DNA of 64,000 bases from Mycolicibacter heraklionensis (GTDB lineage Bacteria > Actinomycetota > Actinomycetes > Mycobacteriales > Mycobacteriaceae). Location of the stretch: the NCBI RefSeq assembly GCF_019645815.1, contig NZ_CP080997.1:3786880-3850879 (forward strand), in the 5' to 3' direction. The notes under the pieces were generated by a model, which was not told where the DNA came from, did no database searches, and saw only the letters and a program-made list of their open reading frames with translations. Position 1 is the stretch's first letter. Every line of letters starts with the position of its first letter. This document shows, piece by piece, positions 7,666-16,496 of this stretch. The translations under genes were made by a program, and so were the position numbers.

Positions 7666-8850
7666 ATGCCCGTTCCCGACGTCTTCAGTCCCGCCAAGCT
7701 CGGCCCGATCACGTTGCGCAACCGGATCATCAAAGCTGCGACGTTCGAGAACCGCACGCCTAATGCGCTGGCCTCCGACGATCTCATCGAATATCACCGG
7801 CTGCCGGCCGCCGGCGGAGTGGGCATGACCACCGTGGCCTACTGCGCTGTCTCGCAAGGCGGGCGCACCTCCAACGACGGGCTGTGGATGCGCCCGGAGG
7901 CGGTCGCCGGGCTACGCCGGCTCACTGACGCCGTGCACGCCGAGGGGGCCCTGGTCAGCGCTCAGATCGGCCACGCCGGCCCAGTCGCCGACGCGCGCTC
8001 CAACAAGGCCCGCGCCCTGGCCCCGGTGCGGTTCTTCAACCCGATCGGCATGCGCTTCGCCAAGAAGGCAACCCGCGACGACATCGACCTGGTCATCGCC
8101 CAGCACGCCGACGCCGCCCGCTACGCCGTGGACGCCGGGTTCGACGCCGTCGAGATCCATCTCGGCCACAACTATCTGGCGAGTTCCTTTCTGAGCCCGC
8201 TGATCAACCGCCGCTCCGATGAGTTCGGCGGGTCGCTGGCCAACCGGGCCAAGGTGGCCCGCGGCATTGTGGCGGCCGTGCATCGCGCGGTGGGCGGACA
8301 GATCGCGGTGACGGCCAAACTGAACATGGCCGACGGAGTCCGCGGCGGTATCAACCTGGACGAGTCGCTGACCACCGCGAAATGGCTGCAGGACGACGGC
8401 GGCCTGGACGCGTTGGAGCTGACCGCCGGCAGCTCGCTGGTCAACCCGATGTACCTGTTCCGCGGGCACGCCCCGGTGAAGGAATTCGCCAGGGTCTTTC
8501 CCCCGCCGTTGAGCTGGGGCATGCGGATGACCGGCAACAGGTTCCTGCGCAAGTACCCCTACACCGACGCCTACCTGCTGGACAACGCCCGGCTGTTCCG
8601 CGCCGAGCTGTCGATGCCGCTGATCCTGCTGGGCGGTGTCACCAACCGCGCGACGATGGATCAGGCGATGGCCGAGGGATTCGAGTTCGTCGCGATGGCC
8701 CGGGCGTTGCTGGCCGAACCGGACCTGATCAACCGGATCGCCGACGAGCCGTCGACCCTGTCGGAATGCATCCACTGCAACCAGTGCATGCCGACGATCT
8801 ATGAGCGGACGCACTGCGTCGTTACCGGCGCACCGGACGCAACTCGCTAG
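7666..8850 (+). CDS. Old-yellow-enzyme family NADH:flavin oxidoreductase
   Basis: 394 aa, FMN-binding TIM barrel. Recognisable elements are Phe-Ser-Pro-Ala-Lys-Leu-Gly at the N-terminus, Gln-Ile-Gly-His-Ala-Gly, the substrate-pocket Glu-Ile-His-Leu-Gly-His-Asn-Tyr-Leu, the Ser-Pro-Leu-Ile-Asn-Arg-Arg loop and the phosphate-binding Leu-Gly-Gly-Val-Thr-Asn. The C-terminus has a cysteine cluster (Cys-Ile-His-Cys-Asn-Gln-Cys and a fourth Cys ten residues on), like the Fe-S region of the 2,4-dienoyl-CoA reductase branch, but the protein ends there without the FAD/NADPH domain. Probably reduces an enone or enal; substrate unknown. Positional match to Rv3359. Confidence 0.85.
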   Translation: MPVPDVFSPAKLGPITLRNRIIKAATFENRTPNALASDDLIEYHRLPAAGGVGMTTVAYCAVSQGGRTSNDGLWMRPEAVAGLRRLTDAVHAEGALVSAQIGHAGPVADARSNKARALAPVRFFNPIGMRFAKKATRDDIDLVIAQHADAARYAVDAGFDAVEIHLGHNYLASSFLSPLINRRSDEFGGSLANRAKVARGIVAAVHRAVGGQIAVTAKLNMADGVRGGINLDESLTTAKWLQDDGGLDALELTAGSSLVNPMYLFRGHAPVKEFARVFPPPLSWGMRMTGNRFLRKYPYTDAYLLDNARLFRAELSMPLILLGGVTNRATMDQAMAEGFEFVAMARALLAEPDLINRIADEPSTLSECIHCNQCMPTIYERTHCVVTGAPDATR

Positions 8851-8860
8851 AGTTGACTCG

Positions 8861-11527
8861 ATGAGTCACCCAGCCCCGCCGGTGCTGACCGTCCGCTACG
8901 ACGGGTCGCAAGGCACGTTCTCCGCAGGCCACGACGTCGTCATCGGGCGCGACCTGCGGGCTGACATCCGCATCCCGCATCCCCTGGTCTCGCGGGCGCA
9001 CCTGCTGCTGCGCTTCGAGCAGGGCCGGTGGCTGGGGATCGACAACGGCTCACTGAACGGCATCTACGTCAACGGCCAGCGGGTGCCGGTCGTCGACATC
9101 CGGGACGGACAGGCCGTCAACCTCGGCAACCCGGACGGGCCCCGGGTCGCCTTCGAGGTGGGGCGGCACCAGGGTCAGGCCGGCCGGCCGCCGCAGACCG
9201 TCTCGATCCAGGTGCCGCAGCCCGGCATCGCGCGCCCGGGCCGGCCTCCGCAGCCGGCGGGCTGGCCGGCGCCGCCCGAACCCGCGCCGTATGCGGATCC
9301 GCGGTCGGCCGGGCATCCCGGCGGGCAGCAGCCCTATCGGCCACCGACCGGACCGGCACCGTATCCCCCGCCGCCCGCACCGCACCGGCCACCGGTGTAT
9401 CAGTCCGGTCCCCCCGGCCCCGCCCCGGATGCCGCACTGCGCCCCGGCTACCAATCTCCCCCCCAACCGCTCGCGCCCGCGGAGGTGTTCCCCCCGCATC
9501 AACCGGCCACCCGGATGGCGCCGGTGTCGGCGACGCCGCCGGAAGTCGGCAACATCGCCACCCGCATGATCGACATCCTGCGGCCGGCCTCCAGCTCCGC
9601 GCCGGACGCTCCGGCCGGGGCCCTGACCATCGGCCGTGCCACCGACAACGACGTCGTGATCTCCGACGTGCTGGCCTCCCGCCACCACGCCATGCTGATT
9701 CCCACGCCGCTGGGCACCGAGATCCGCGACAGCCGAAGCATCAACGGCACGTTCGTCAACGGCGTTCGGATCGGCTCGGCGATCCTGACCGAGGGCGACC
9801 TGGTCACGATCGGCAACGTCGACCTGGAGTTCACCGGCGGCACCCTGCTGCGCCGCACCGAAGCCGCGACCCGCACCGGCGGCCTGGAAGTCCGCGATGT
9901 CTGCTTCGACGTCGAGGGTGGCAAACGACTGCTCAACAACATCTCGCTGACGGCCCGGCCGGGCACCTTGACCGCGATCATCGGCGGCTCGGGTGCCGGC
10001 AAGACGACGCTGTCGCGGCTGATCGCCGGCTACACCAGGCCCACCGCGGGTTCGGTCACCTTCGAGGGCCACAACATCCACACCGAGTACGCCTCGTTGC
10101 GCAGCCGGATCGGGATGGTGCCGCAGGACGACGTGGTGCACCGTCAGCTCACCGTCAACCAGGCGCTGGGTTACGCCGCCGAACTGCGACTGCCGCCGGA
10201 CAGCAGCAAAGCCGACCGGGACAAGGCCGTCGCACAGGTGCTCGAGGAGCTCGAGCTGACCAAGCACGCCGACACCCGGGTGGACAAGCTCTCCGGTGGC
10301 CAGCGCAAACGTGCCTCGGTGGCCCTGGAGCTGTTGACCGGGCCGTCGCTGCTGTTGCTCGACGAGCCGACCTCGGGACTGGACCCGGCCCTGGACCGCC
10401 AGGTGATGCTGATGCTGCGCGGGCTGGCCGACGCCGGCCGCGTGGTGCTGGTGGTCACCCACTCGGTGTCCTACCTCGACGTGTGCGACCAGATCCTGCT
10501 GATCGCCCCCGGCGGCAAGACCGCCTACAACGGCCCGCCCAAAGAGGTCTTCTCGGCGATGGGGGCCGACAACTACGCCGACATCTTCGCCAATGTCGGC
10601 GCCGACCCGGACGAAGCCAACCGACGGTTCCTGGAGCGCGACGGCGGCCACCAGGGCGCCCCGGCCGCAGTCCCGTCGACGCCGCCGGCCGACTTGGGCA
10701 GCCCGCCGGCGGAAAGCCTGCGCAAACAGCTGTCGACGATCGCCCGCCGCCAAGTCCGGCTGATCGTCTCCGACCGGGGCTATTCGGTCTTCCTGGCGGT
10801 GCTTCCCTTTATCGTGGGCGCGTTGTCGCTGACGGTGAAGGGCAACGGTGGTCTCGGGATGCCCGGGCCCGATGCGCCGACCGAGCCGCAGTACATCATG
10901 GTGCTGCTCATCATCGGCGCGGTCTTCATGGGCACCGCGCTGACTATTCGAGACCTGATCGGCGAACGCCCGATCTTCAGACGAGAACAGGCCGTGGGCT
11001 TGTCGACCGTGGCCTACCTGCTGGCCAAGGTCACGGTGTTCTGCGCGTTCGCCACGGTGCAGGGGGCGATCGCCACCGTCATCGTGATTCTGGGCAAGGG
11101 CGGGCCGACGCAGGGCGCCGTGATGTTCGGCAGTGCGAATTTCGACTTGTTCCTCGCCGTGGCCGGGACTTGTGTGGCCTCCGCGGTACTGGGCCTGGCT
11201 TTGTCGTCGTTCGCGCAGTCCAACGAGCAGATCATGCCGATGCTGGTGGTCTCGATCATGTCGCAGCTGGTGCTGGCCGGCGGCATGATCCCGGTGACCG
11301 GGCGCGCCGGGCTGGCGCAGGCGGCCTGGGTGACGCCGGGCCGGTGGGGGTACGCCGCGGGCGCCTCGGCGATCGACTTCAACAAGCTGGTCAACGTGCC
11401 GCAGATCCCCAAAGACCACATCTGGGACCACACCAAGGGCATCTATCTGCTGGACATGGGGATGCTGGCGCTGCTGTCGTTGTTCTACACCGTGCTGGTG
11501 TGGTGGAAGATCCGGCTCAAGCGCTAG
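8861..11527 (+). CDS. FHA-FHA-ABC transporter, Rv1747-like ABCG-type exporter
   Basis: 888 aa from ATG 8861. Domains in order: FHA1 (about 10-100; Gly-Arg-Asp-Leu-Arg, Ser-Arg-Ala-His), a Pro-rich linker (about 105-235), FHA2 (about 250-335; Ser-Arg-His-His, Asn-Gly-Thr-Phe-Val-Asn-Gly), an ABC ATPase with Walker A 375-383, signature Leu-Ser-Gly-Gly-Gln 477-481 and Walker B Leu-Leu-Leu-Asp-Glu-Pro, then about six membrane segments of the ABC-2 type (from about 645). Rv1747 is phosphorylated by the Ser/Thr kinase PknF, whose phosphothreonines are read by its FHA domains. Here no kinase gene is adjacent; the neighbours are the OYE gene and the convergent mfpA operon. Likely exports a lipid or cell-wall component; cargo unknown. 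Confidence 0.92.
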   Translation: MSHPAPPVLTVRYDGSQGTFSAGHDVVIGRDLRADIRIPHPLVSRAHLLLRFEQGRWLGIDNGSLNGIYVNGQRVPVVDIRDGQAVNLGNPDGPRVAFEVGRHQGQAGRPPQTVSIQVPQPGIARPGRPPQPAGWPAPPEPAPYADPRSAGHPGGQQPYRPPTGPAPYPPPPAPHRPPVYQSGPPGPAPDAALRPGYQSPPQPLAPAEVFPPHQPATRMAPVSATPPEVGNIATRMIDILRPASSSAPDAPAGALTIGRATDNDVVISDVLASRHHAMLIPTPLGTEIRDSRSINGTFVNGVRIGSAILTEGDLVTIGNVDLEFTGGTLLRRTEAATRTGGLEVRDVCFDVEGGKRLLNNISLTARPGTLTAIIGGSGAGKTTLSRLIAGYTRPTAGSVTFEGHNIHTEYASLRSRIGMVPQDDVVHRQLTVNQALGYAAELRLPPDSSKADRDKAVAQVLEELELTKHADTRVDKLSGGQRKRASVALELLTGPSLLLLDEPTSGLDPALDRQVMLMLRGLADAGRVVLVVTHSVSYLDVCDQILLIAPGGKTAYNGPPKEVFSAMGADNYADIFANVGADPDEANRRFLERDGGHQGAPAAVPSTPPADLGSPPAESLRKQLSTIARRQVRLIVSDRGYSVFLAVLPFIVGALSLTVKGNGGLGMPGPDAPTEPQYIMVLLIIGAVFMGTALTIRDLIGERPIFRREQAVGLSTVAYLLAKVTVFCAFATVQGAIATVIVILGKGGPTQGAVMFGSANFDLFLAVAGTCVASAVLGLALSSFAQSNEQIMPMLVVSIMSQLVLAGGMIPVTGRAGLAQAAWVTPGRWGYAAGASAIDFNKLVNVPQIPKDHIWDHTKGIYLLDMGMLALLSLFYTVLVWWKIRLKR

Positions 11528-11537
11528 CGGGCGGCGT

Positions 11538-12107
11538 TCAGGAGTCCTGCGCGCTGTCCAGGCGCAGCCCGTGGGCGGCCGCGTAGGTCAGCGCCTGGGC
11601 GATGTCGATCCGCGTGCCGGTCAGCGACGCGGTGGTCCACAGCGTGGGGTCGACCCGCGCGCCACGCAGGTCCGCCTCGTCCAGCCGGGTGCCGATAGTC
11701 CGGGCGCCGGTCAGATCCGCGCCCCGCAGCACCGCTTTGCGCAGGTCTGCCTCCACCAGGTTGGCTTCTCGCAGCCGACAGCCGCTCAGGTCCACCCCCC
11801 GCAGGTCACTGCCGCCGAGCCCGGCCAGGGTGAAGTCCACCTCGTCGAACACCAGCGGCCGCATCCGGCACTGCACGAACTGGGAGCCGAGCATGCTGCA
11901 CTGGACGAACTCGGAATGCCACAGCGAGGCCCGCTCGAAGCGACAATTGCGGAATGCCGATCCCCGGTGCACCGACTCGCCGAGGTCGGCGCCGGTGAAG
12001 TCGCATTCGTCGAACACCACCCGCTCGGTGCGCAGCCGCGACAGGTCCGCATCGCGGAAGTCGTGGCCGGCCAACTCGCGCCCGGTCCACTCGTGCGCGG
12101 CGCTCAA
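11538..12107 (-). CDS. mfpA: Pentapeptide-repeat fluoroquinolone-resistance protein MfpA
   Basis: 189 aa. The start is TTG 12107, overlapping the preceding GTPase stop as TTGA; this gives the family length, about 183 aa. The whole protein is built of A(D/N)LxX pentapeptides (for example Ala-Asp-Leu-Arg-Gly, Gly-Ala-Asp-Leu-Thr) that form a right-handed beta-helix mimicking DNA. MfpA binds DNA gyrase and protects it from fluoroquinolones. The segments His-Arg-Gly-Ser-Ala-Phe-Arg-Asn-Cys and Gln-Cys-Ser-Met-Leu-Gly-Ser match the M. tuberculosis protein. Last gene of the conserved five-gene operon that includes the small GTPase; the GTPase partner (MfpB) is reported to modulate MfpA. Confidence 0.95.
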   Translation of the reverse strand: MSAAHEWTGRELAGHDFRDADLSRLRTERVVFDECDFTGADLGESVHRGSAFRNCRFERASLWHSEFVQCSMLGSQFVQCRMRPLVFDEVDFTLAGLGGSDLRGVDLSGCRLREANLVEADLRKAVLRGADLTGARTIGTRLDEADLRGARVDPTLWTTASLTGTRIDIAQALTYAAAHGLRLDSAQDS

Positions 12108-12706
12108 GCCTGCGGCGCCAGGGTGGACAGTGCGTATTCGCTGATCGCGATGAGCGCGTCGCGGGCCGACCGGGGGTCGCGCGCGTCGACGGTGATCACC
12201 GGGATGTGTTCGGCCAGGGCCAGGGCCTTGCGGACCGCGGCGACCGGATAACGTGGCGCGCCGTCGAATTCGTTGACCGCGATCAGGAACGGCAGATTGC
12301 GGTGCTCGAAGAAGTCCACCGCGGCGAAGCTGTCCTGCAGCCGGCGGCAGTCGACCAGGATGATCGCGCCGATCGCGCCGCGCACCAGGTCGTCCCACAT
12401 GAACCAGAACCGGCGCTGGCCCGGCGTGCCGAACAGGTACAGCACCAAGTCGTCGGCCAGCGTGATGCGGCCGAAGTCCATCGCCACCGTGGTGGTCCGC
12501 TTGTCGGGGGTGGCCTCCAGACCGTCGACACCGGCGGAGGCATCGGTGACCAGCGCTTCGGTGCGCAACGGCATGATCTCCGAGACCGTACCGACAAACG
12601 TGGTCTTGCCGACCCCGAATCCGCCGGCGATGACGATCTTCGTCGAGGCCGAGTCTCGCGGAGCTGCGGACCTGTCCGAAGGCCTATCCGAGCGCTCGTA
12701 GGCCAC
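12104..12706 (-). CDS. Small GTPase of the Cvn/MfpB type
   Basis: 200 aa from GTG 12706, which overlaps the end of the DUF742 gene by 23 bases. Ras-like GTPase: P-loop Gly-Gly-Phe-Gly-Val-Gly-Lys-Thr-Thr (about 28-36), G3-like Phe-Gly-Thr-Pro-Gly-Gln and G4 Asn-Glu-Phe-Asp in place of Asn-Lys-x-Asp, the form common in this conservon family. In mycobacteria the orthologue (Rv3362c) acts with MfpA. In Streptomyces conservons the GTPase is the output of a membrane kinase / roadblock / DUF742 complex. Cytoplasmic, possibly membrane-recruited. Confidence 0.92.
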   Translation of the reverse strand: MAYERSDRPSDRSAAPRDSASTKIVIAGGFGVGKTTFVGTVSEIMPLRTEALVTDASAGVDGLEATPDKRTTTVAMDFGRITLADDLVLYLFGTPGQRRFWFMWDDLVRGAIGAIILVDCRRLQDSFAAVDFFEHRNLPFLIAVNEFDGAPRYPVAAVRKALALAEHIPVITVDARDPRSARDALIAISEYALSTLAPQA

Positions 12707-13106
12707 GAAGGGTCCTTCCTATCAGGTCTCGGCGTTCGTCGCGGGTGGATGCCTCGGTCAGGGTGGCACGCACCCGAAGGTATCCCGACGTGACCAGATC
12801 ACCCACCAGGACGCGCGCGACGCCCAGCGGCAGGTTCAGCCGGGCAGAGATCTCGGCGACCGACGGGGCTCCCTGACACAGTTCGACGATCCGGCCGCGC
12901 GGATCGTTGACCGGCCATTGGTTGGGCGGCGCCGTCCGCAGGGTCTGCACCGGGGCCTCCAGCGGCAACGGCACGTCGGTGTGGGTTCGACCGGCGGTCA
13001 GCGTGTAGGGGCGCACCAGGTTGGCCTCAGTTTCCGGGGGCTCTGGGGCATCTGGGAGCTCCGGCGCCCTCGGGCGCGCCCAATTCTCGGGGATGTCCAT
13101 CACCAT
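12684..13106 (-). CDS. DUF742 protein of the conservon (CvnC type)
   Basis: 140 aa from ATG 13106. The N-terminal 30 residues are Pro/Glu-rich and disordered; the DUF742 core starts at Leu-Val-Arg-Pro-Tyr-Thr-Leu-Thr-Gly/Ala-Gly-Arg and contains a winged-helix-like section (Ala-Glu-Ile-Ser-Ala-Arg-Leu-Asn-Leu-Pro-Leu-Gly-Val-Ala-Arg-Val-Leu). It ends Ser-Gly-Tyr-Leu-x-Val-Arg. Corresponds to Rv3363c. Believed to be part of the complex with the roadblock and GTPase proteins. It is 11 bases downstream of the roadblock gene. Confidence 0.9.
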   Translation of the reverse strand: MVMDIPENWARPRAPELPDAPEPPETEANLVRPYTLTAGRTHTDVPLPLEAPVQTLRTAPPNQWPVNDPRGRIVELCQGAPSVAEISARLNLPLGVARVLVGDLVTSGYLRVRATLTEASTRDERRDLIGRTLRGLRALG

Positions 13107-13117
13107 TCACCGGCACC

Positions 13118-13561
13118 TCACGAGTGACCGCCCTGCGACGGCGCCGACCGGCGCGACGACTGGACCACCGCGCCGACTCGTTCCACCAGAACCGCCATCT
13201 CGTACCCGATCTGGCCGATATCGCAGGATGTGCTCGCCAGCGTCGCCAGGTGCGAGCCGTCCCCGACCCGCATCAGCAGCAGGTAGCCGTGCTCCATCTC
13301 CACCACCGACTGCAGTACCCGGCCGCCTTCGAACAACTGCGACGCCCCGGTTGCCAAGCTGGCCAGTCCGGACGCCACGGCGGCCAACTGGTCGGCCCGC
13401 TCCGTGGGCAGGTGCTCACTGGCCGCCACTGTCAGACCGTCGACCGACACCAGCACCGCATGCGAGACGCCGGGCACCTCGCGGGCGAAATTGGAGACCA
13501 GCCAGTCCAACGAGTTTTCGGCGGTACGGCGCGCTGCGGTGGGATCGGTTGGGAAAGTCAT
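13118..13561 (-). CDS. Roadblock/LC7 domain protein of the conservon (CvnB type)
   Basis: 147 aa; ATG 13561 overlaps the kinase stop as ATGA. Single roadblock/LC7 fold: Leu-Asp-Trp-Leu-Val-Ser-Asn-Phe, Gly-Val-Ser-His-Ala-Val-Leu-Val-Ser-Val-Asp-Gly-Leu, then Gln-Leu-Ala-Ala-Val-Ala-Ser-Gly. Such proteins act as dimeric regulators of small GTPases, plausibly the one encoded two genes downstream. Corresponds to Rv3364c, which has been reported as a secreted host-protease inhibitor in M. tuberculosis; no signal peptide is visible here, so the intracellular role is the simpler reading. Confidence 0.92.
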   Translation of the reverse strand: MTFPTDPTAARRTAENSLDWLVSNFAREVPGVSHAVLVSVDGLTVAASEHLPTERADQLAAVASGLASLATGASQLFEGGRVLQSVVEMEHGYLLLMRVGDGSHLATLASTSCDIGQIGYEMAVLVERVGAVVQSSRRSAPSQGGHS

Positions 13562-16437
13562 TGCTGGTTCTGTCCCTGGTCGGTGTCGAAGCCTTTGTCT
13601 AAGCCCTTTTCCGGGCCTTGTTCTGAGCCCTTCTCCAGGCCGTTTTCCCGGACGTGCGATCGTGCGGCGTGCACCCCGCCGAAGTGACTGCTGATCGACG
13701 AGCGGATCGCCGCGGGGTCCCGTTCCAGTGGCTCGGGGGCGGGTTGGGGCGGTACGCCGTTGGATGTTACCGGCTGTTCTGGGTCACCCGGTTGGTGCGC
13801 GGCGGGTTGGGGGTCTTCCGCATCCGCCGGCGGCGCCTCTGCCGCGGCTGAGCCGGGCACCAGCCGGGCGCCGGGTTCGCGGACCGGCAGGCCGTGTTCG
13901 GTGTGGGCGACCACCGGCACATTCTCCGCTTCGGCGGCCACCGACCAGCCGCGGTCCCACACCGACTGCCAGTCCAGGTCGGCGCGCAGGCCGGGCTCGT
14001 TGGGGTCATTGCCCACCGACTCCGAGAGCATCCGCTGGTAGATCGAGTCGGTCTCGGGCTCGGGGGCAGCGGGGCCGACTCGGGCACGCGCCGCGAAAAA
14101 CCCCGACGTGTCAGCGGGAACAAACTTCTCGGCCGGCGGTTCGGGCGCCCGCTGCGGATCCGGAGCCGGTGCGCCCGACTGCCCCGCGCCCTGCTCCTCG
14201 GTTTCCCACCACGGTTGCGGCAGCTCGCGGCGTACTCGGTCGCTGGCGCTCGGTGCCTGCGCGGGTGGTACCGGTTGCGGGGAGGGCACACCGGTAATGC
14301 CGCTGGACCCCGGGCTGCGTCGCGGCAGCAGCGAGATGACCGGCCCGGGCTCGGCGAACTCGGCGTCCTCGTAGGGCTCATCCGACTGGTAGGGCTCGGG
14401 TCCGTACGGTTCGGGCACGTACGGTTCCGCTTCGTACCGCGCTGGTTCGGGCTGCGGCGGCTCGGCGGGAGCGAAGTAGGGCTGAACGGGCGGCGCGGGC
14501 ACCGGCGCGGGCTCCTCGACGGGCCTGACGGTCAGCAGGTGCGGCGGCAGATACACCTCGGCGGTGATACCGCGCGATCCCTGCGACGCCGGGAACAGCC
14601 GAACCTCGATCTCGTGGCGGGCCGCCAGCCGGGAGATCACGAACAGGCCCATGTGGCGGGCGTTCTCCGGACTGAACTCACCGCCGGCCGCCAGGCGCAT
14701 GTTGGCCATCCGCAGGTCGGCGTCGGTCATCCCCAATCCGACGTCGACGACCTCGACCACCACCCCGCCGTCGTTCTCGAAACCGGCCACCACCCGCACC
14801 GGCTCCGTCGGCGCCGAATAGCGCAGCGCGTTGTCGATCAACTCCGCGAGCAGGTGCACGCAGTCCGCGGCGGCGGCGCCGATCACGGTGGCGTCGGGCA
14901 CCAGCACGGTCTGCACCCGTTCGTAGCCCTCCACCTCCGAGGCGGCCGCGCTGATCAAGGTCGCCAGTGGAACCGGCCGGCCCCGCTCCTGCGACGCCCG
15001 TGCGCCGGCCAGCACCAGCAGGTTCGCGCCGTTGCGCCGCATCCGGGCGGCCAGGTGGTCCAGGCGGAACAGGCTCTCCAGTCGGTCCGGGTCGTCCTCG
15101 TTGCGTTCCAGCCGGTCGATGAGGGCCAACTGCTGGTCCACCAGGGACCGGTTGCGCCGTGACATCGTCTCGAACATCTCGTTGACCAGGCGTCGCAGCC
15201 GTGCCTCGTCACCGGCGAGCAGCAGCGCTTGGGCGTGCAGTTCGTCGACGGCGTGGGCGACCTGCCCGACCTCCTCGGTGGTGTAAACCGGCAGCGGGTC
15301 GGGGTCGCGGTCTGACCCGGGTACGCCGGCACGCAACCGGGTGATCTCCTGTTCGAGGTCGATGTGGGCGACCTGCAACGCGCTGTCGCGCAGGGTGCGA
15401 AGGGGGCGCACCAACGAGCGCGCCACCAACCACACCGCCAGCAGCGTGGCGGTGATCGCGGCCAGCACCAGCACGATGTCGCGCAGGGCGGCGGCGCGCC
15501 GGTCCGCGGCCCGGTCTTCCACCGCCGCGGTGACCGCCCCGGTGTTCTCGCTGATCAGCCGGGCAGCGATCTGGTCGGTGGTGCGGATCGAGTCGCGCAG
15601 CACCGGGTTGTTGGGCAGCACCTGTTCCGGGTCGGACATGATCGACATCCGGGTCACCAGCTGCTGTTGCAGCGACTTGGCGTCCGGGGAGTCCACGCCG
15701 AGCACCTCGGTCATCCCGAACAGCGTCGACGGCTCGGTGCCGGCCAAGGTCATCATCGAGCTGCGCAGCTCCGGATCGGGAAGCTCGCCACCGCGATTGA
15801 CCAGCAGCTCTTGCATCATCATCTGGCCCCGGGCGCCGACCGCACGACTCAGGCCCTCGGTCTGGGCGCGGATCCGCTCGCTGTCCAACCGCACCGACCC
15901 GTTGATGGCGTCCTCGGCGGTCAGCAGGATCGGCGCGTAGCCGGTCACCTCCTCGCGCAGGCCGACACCGGTGGTCGAGACCAGGCTCAGCAACCCCTGG
16001 CCGCGCTCGATCAGCGTCTCCACGCCGGACCGCACATCGGTCGCCACGTCGGTGTGCGACAGCCGAGACTGGAGTTCGTACTTGCGGTTTTCGAAGTTTT
16101 TCCGGGCGCCCTCGGCGTCACCGTCGGAGGATGCAGCCACCAGCGCGTCGCCCAGCGCCGACATGTAATTGGTGATCGCCGGGATCATCTCGGCGCGGTC
16201 GGCGACCAACCGCAGCCGGTTGGACTCGGTGAGCGCATTGGAGATCCGCAGTCCACCGAAGAGCCCGGCCAGCGCCAACGGCAGCAACGCGATCGCCAGC
16301 ACCTTCCACCGCACCGGCCAGTTGCGCACCGACCATCGCGAGGGGCGTTTGACCGCCGCGGCCTCGGGCTTGTGGCCGCCCTCGGCTGGTTCGTCCAGGG
16401 CCTGGTCCACCCCGTCTGGGTGGTCAAAGAGCGTCAC
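13558..16437 (-). CDS. Nitrate/sulfonate-sensing-type membrane histidine kinase (CvnA type)
   Basis: 959 aa from GTG 16437. After a cytoplasmic tail, a first membrane helix (about 48-66) leads into a large extracytoplasmic helical NIT-like sensor (about 75-315), a second helix (about 322-345), a HAMP-like linker, a dimerisation segment with Asp-His-Leu-Ala-Ala-Arg-Met-Arg-Arg-Asn (probable phospho-His) and an HATPase domain (Glu-Leu-Ile-Asp-Asn-Ala-Leu-Arg-Tyr-Ser N-box; Gly-Leu-Gly-Met). The last 250 residues are Pro/Glu-rich and end in repeated Glu/Asp/Gln-Lys/Gln-Gly units. No response regulator is adjacent; output is likely through the roadblock/GTPase genes. No ribosome binding site precedes GTG 16437; its reading may be coupled to the small ORF at 16434-16496. 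Confidence 0.92.
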   Translation of the reverse strand: MTLFDHPDGVDQALDEPAEGGHKPEAAAVKRPSRWSVRNWPVRWKVLAIALLPLALAGLFGGLRISNALTESNRLRLVADRAEMIPAITNYMSALGDALVAASSDGDAEGARKNFENRKYELQSRLSHTDVATDVRSGVETLIERGQGLLSLVSTTGVGLREEVTGYAPILLTAEDAINGSVRLDSERIRAQTEGLSRAVGARGQMMMQELLVNRGGELPDPELRSSMMTLAGTEPSTLFGMTEVLGVDSPDAKSLQQQLVTRMSIMSDPEQVLPNNPVLRDSIRTTDQIAARLISENTGAVTAAVEDRAADRRAAALRDIVLVLAAITATLLAVWLVARSLVRPLRTLRDSALQVAHIDLEQEITRLRAGVPGSDRDPDPLPVYTTEEVGQVAHAVDELHAQALLLAGDEARLRRLVNEMFETMSRRNRSLVDQQLALIDRLERNEDDPDRLESLFRLDHLAARMRRNGANLLVLAGARASQERGRPVPLATLISAAASEVEGYERVQTVLVPDATVIGAAAADCVHLLAELIDNALRYSAPTEPVRVVAGFENDGGVVVEVVDVGLGMTDADLRMANMRLAAGGEFSPENARHMGLFVISRLAARHEIEVRLFPASQGSRGITAEVYLPPHLLTVRPVEEPAPVPAPPVQPYFAPAEPPQPEPARYEAEPYVPEPYGPEPYQSDEPYEDAEFAEPGPVISLLPRRSPGSSGITGVPSPQPVPPAQAPSASDRVRRELPQPWWETEEQGAGQSGAPAPDPQRAPEPPAEKFVPADTSGFFAARARVGPAAPEPETDSIYQRMLSESVGNDPNEPGLRADLDWQSVWDRGWSVAAEAENVPVVAHTEHGLPVREPGARLVPGSAAAEAPPADAEDPQPAAHQPGDPEQPVTSNGVPPQPAPEPLERDPAAIRSSISSHFGGVHAARSHVRENGLEKGSEQGPEKGLDKGFDTDQGQNQQ

Positions 16438-16496
16438 CGGTCAGCGGCCGGTTCGCCGACCGCTCGGCTGAAATTCACCGTCTGCGCCTCATTCAT
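16434..16496 (-). CDS. Candidate 20-aa leader peptide coupled to the histidine kinase gene
   Basis: ATG 16496 has a good ribosome binding site (GGAGAGA, five bases upstream) and opens a 20-codon frame whose stop TGA overlaps the kinase start as GTGA. The kinase GTG itself has no visible ribosome binding site. This arrangement suggests translational coupling: ribosomes ending the short frame restart on the kinase. The peptide (Met-Asn-Glu-Ala-Gln-Thr-Val-Asn-Phe-Ser) resembles no known leader. Alternatively it is a chance frame. Confidence 0.4.
   Translation of the reverse strand: MNEAQTVNFSRAVGEPAADR

Noticed and set aside
9028..11586. 852-codon frame overlapping the ABC transporter in another frame
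   Set aside because: Arg/Gly/Pro-rich low-complexity translation. The transporter frame holds intact FHA and ABC motifs over the same region.
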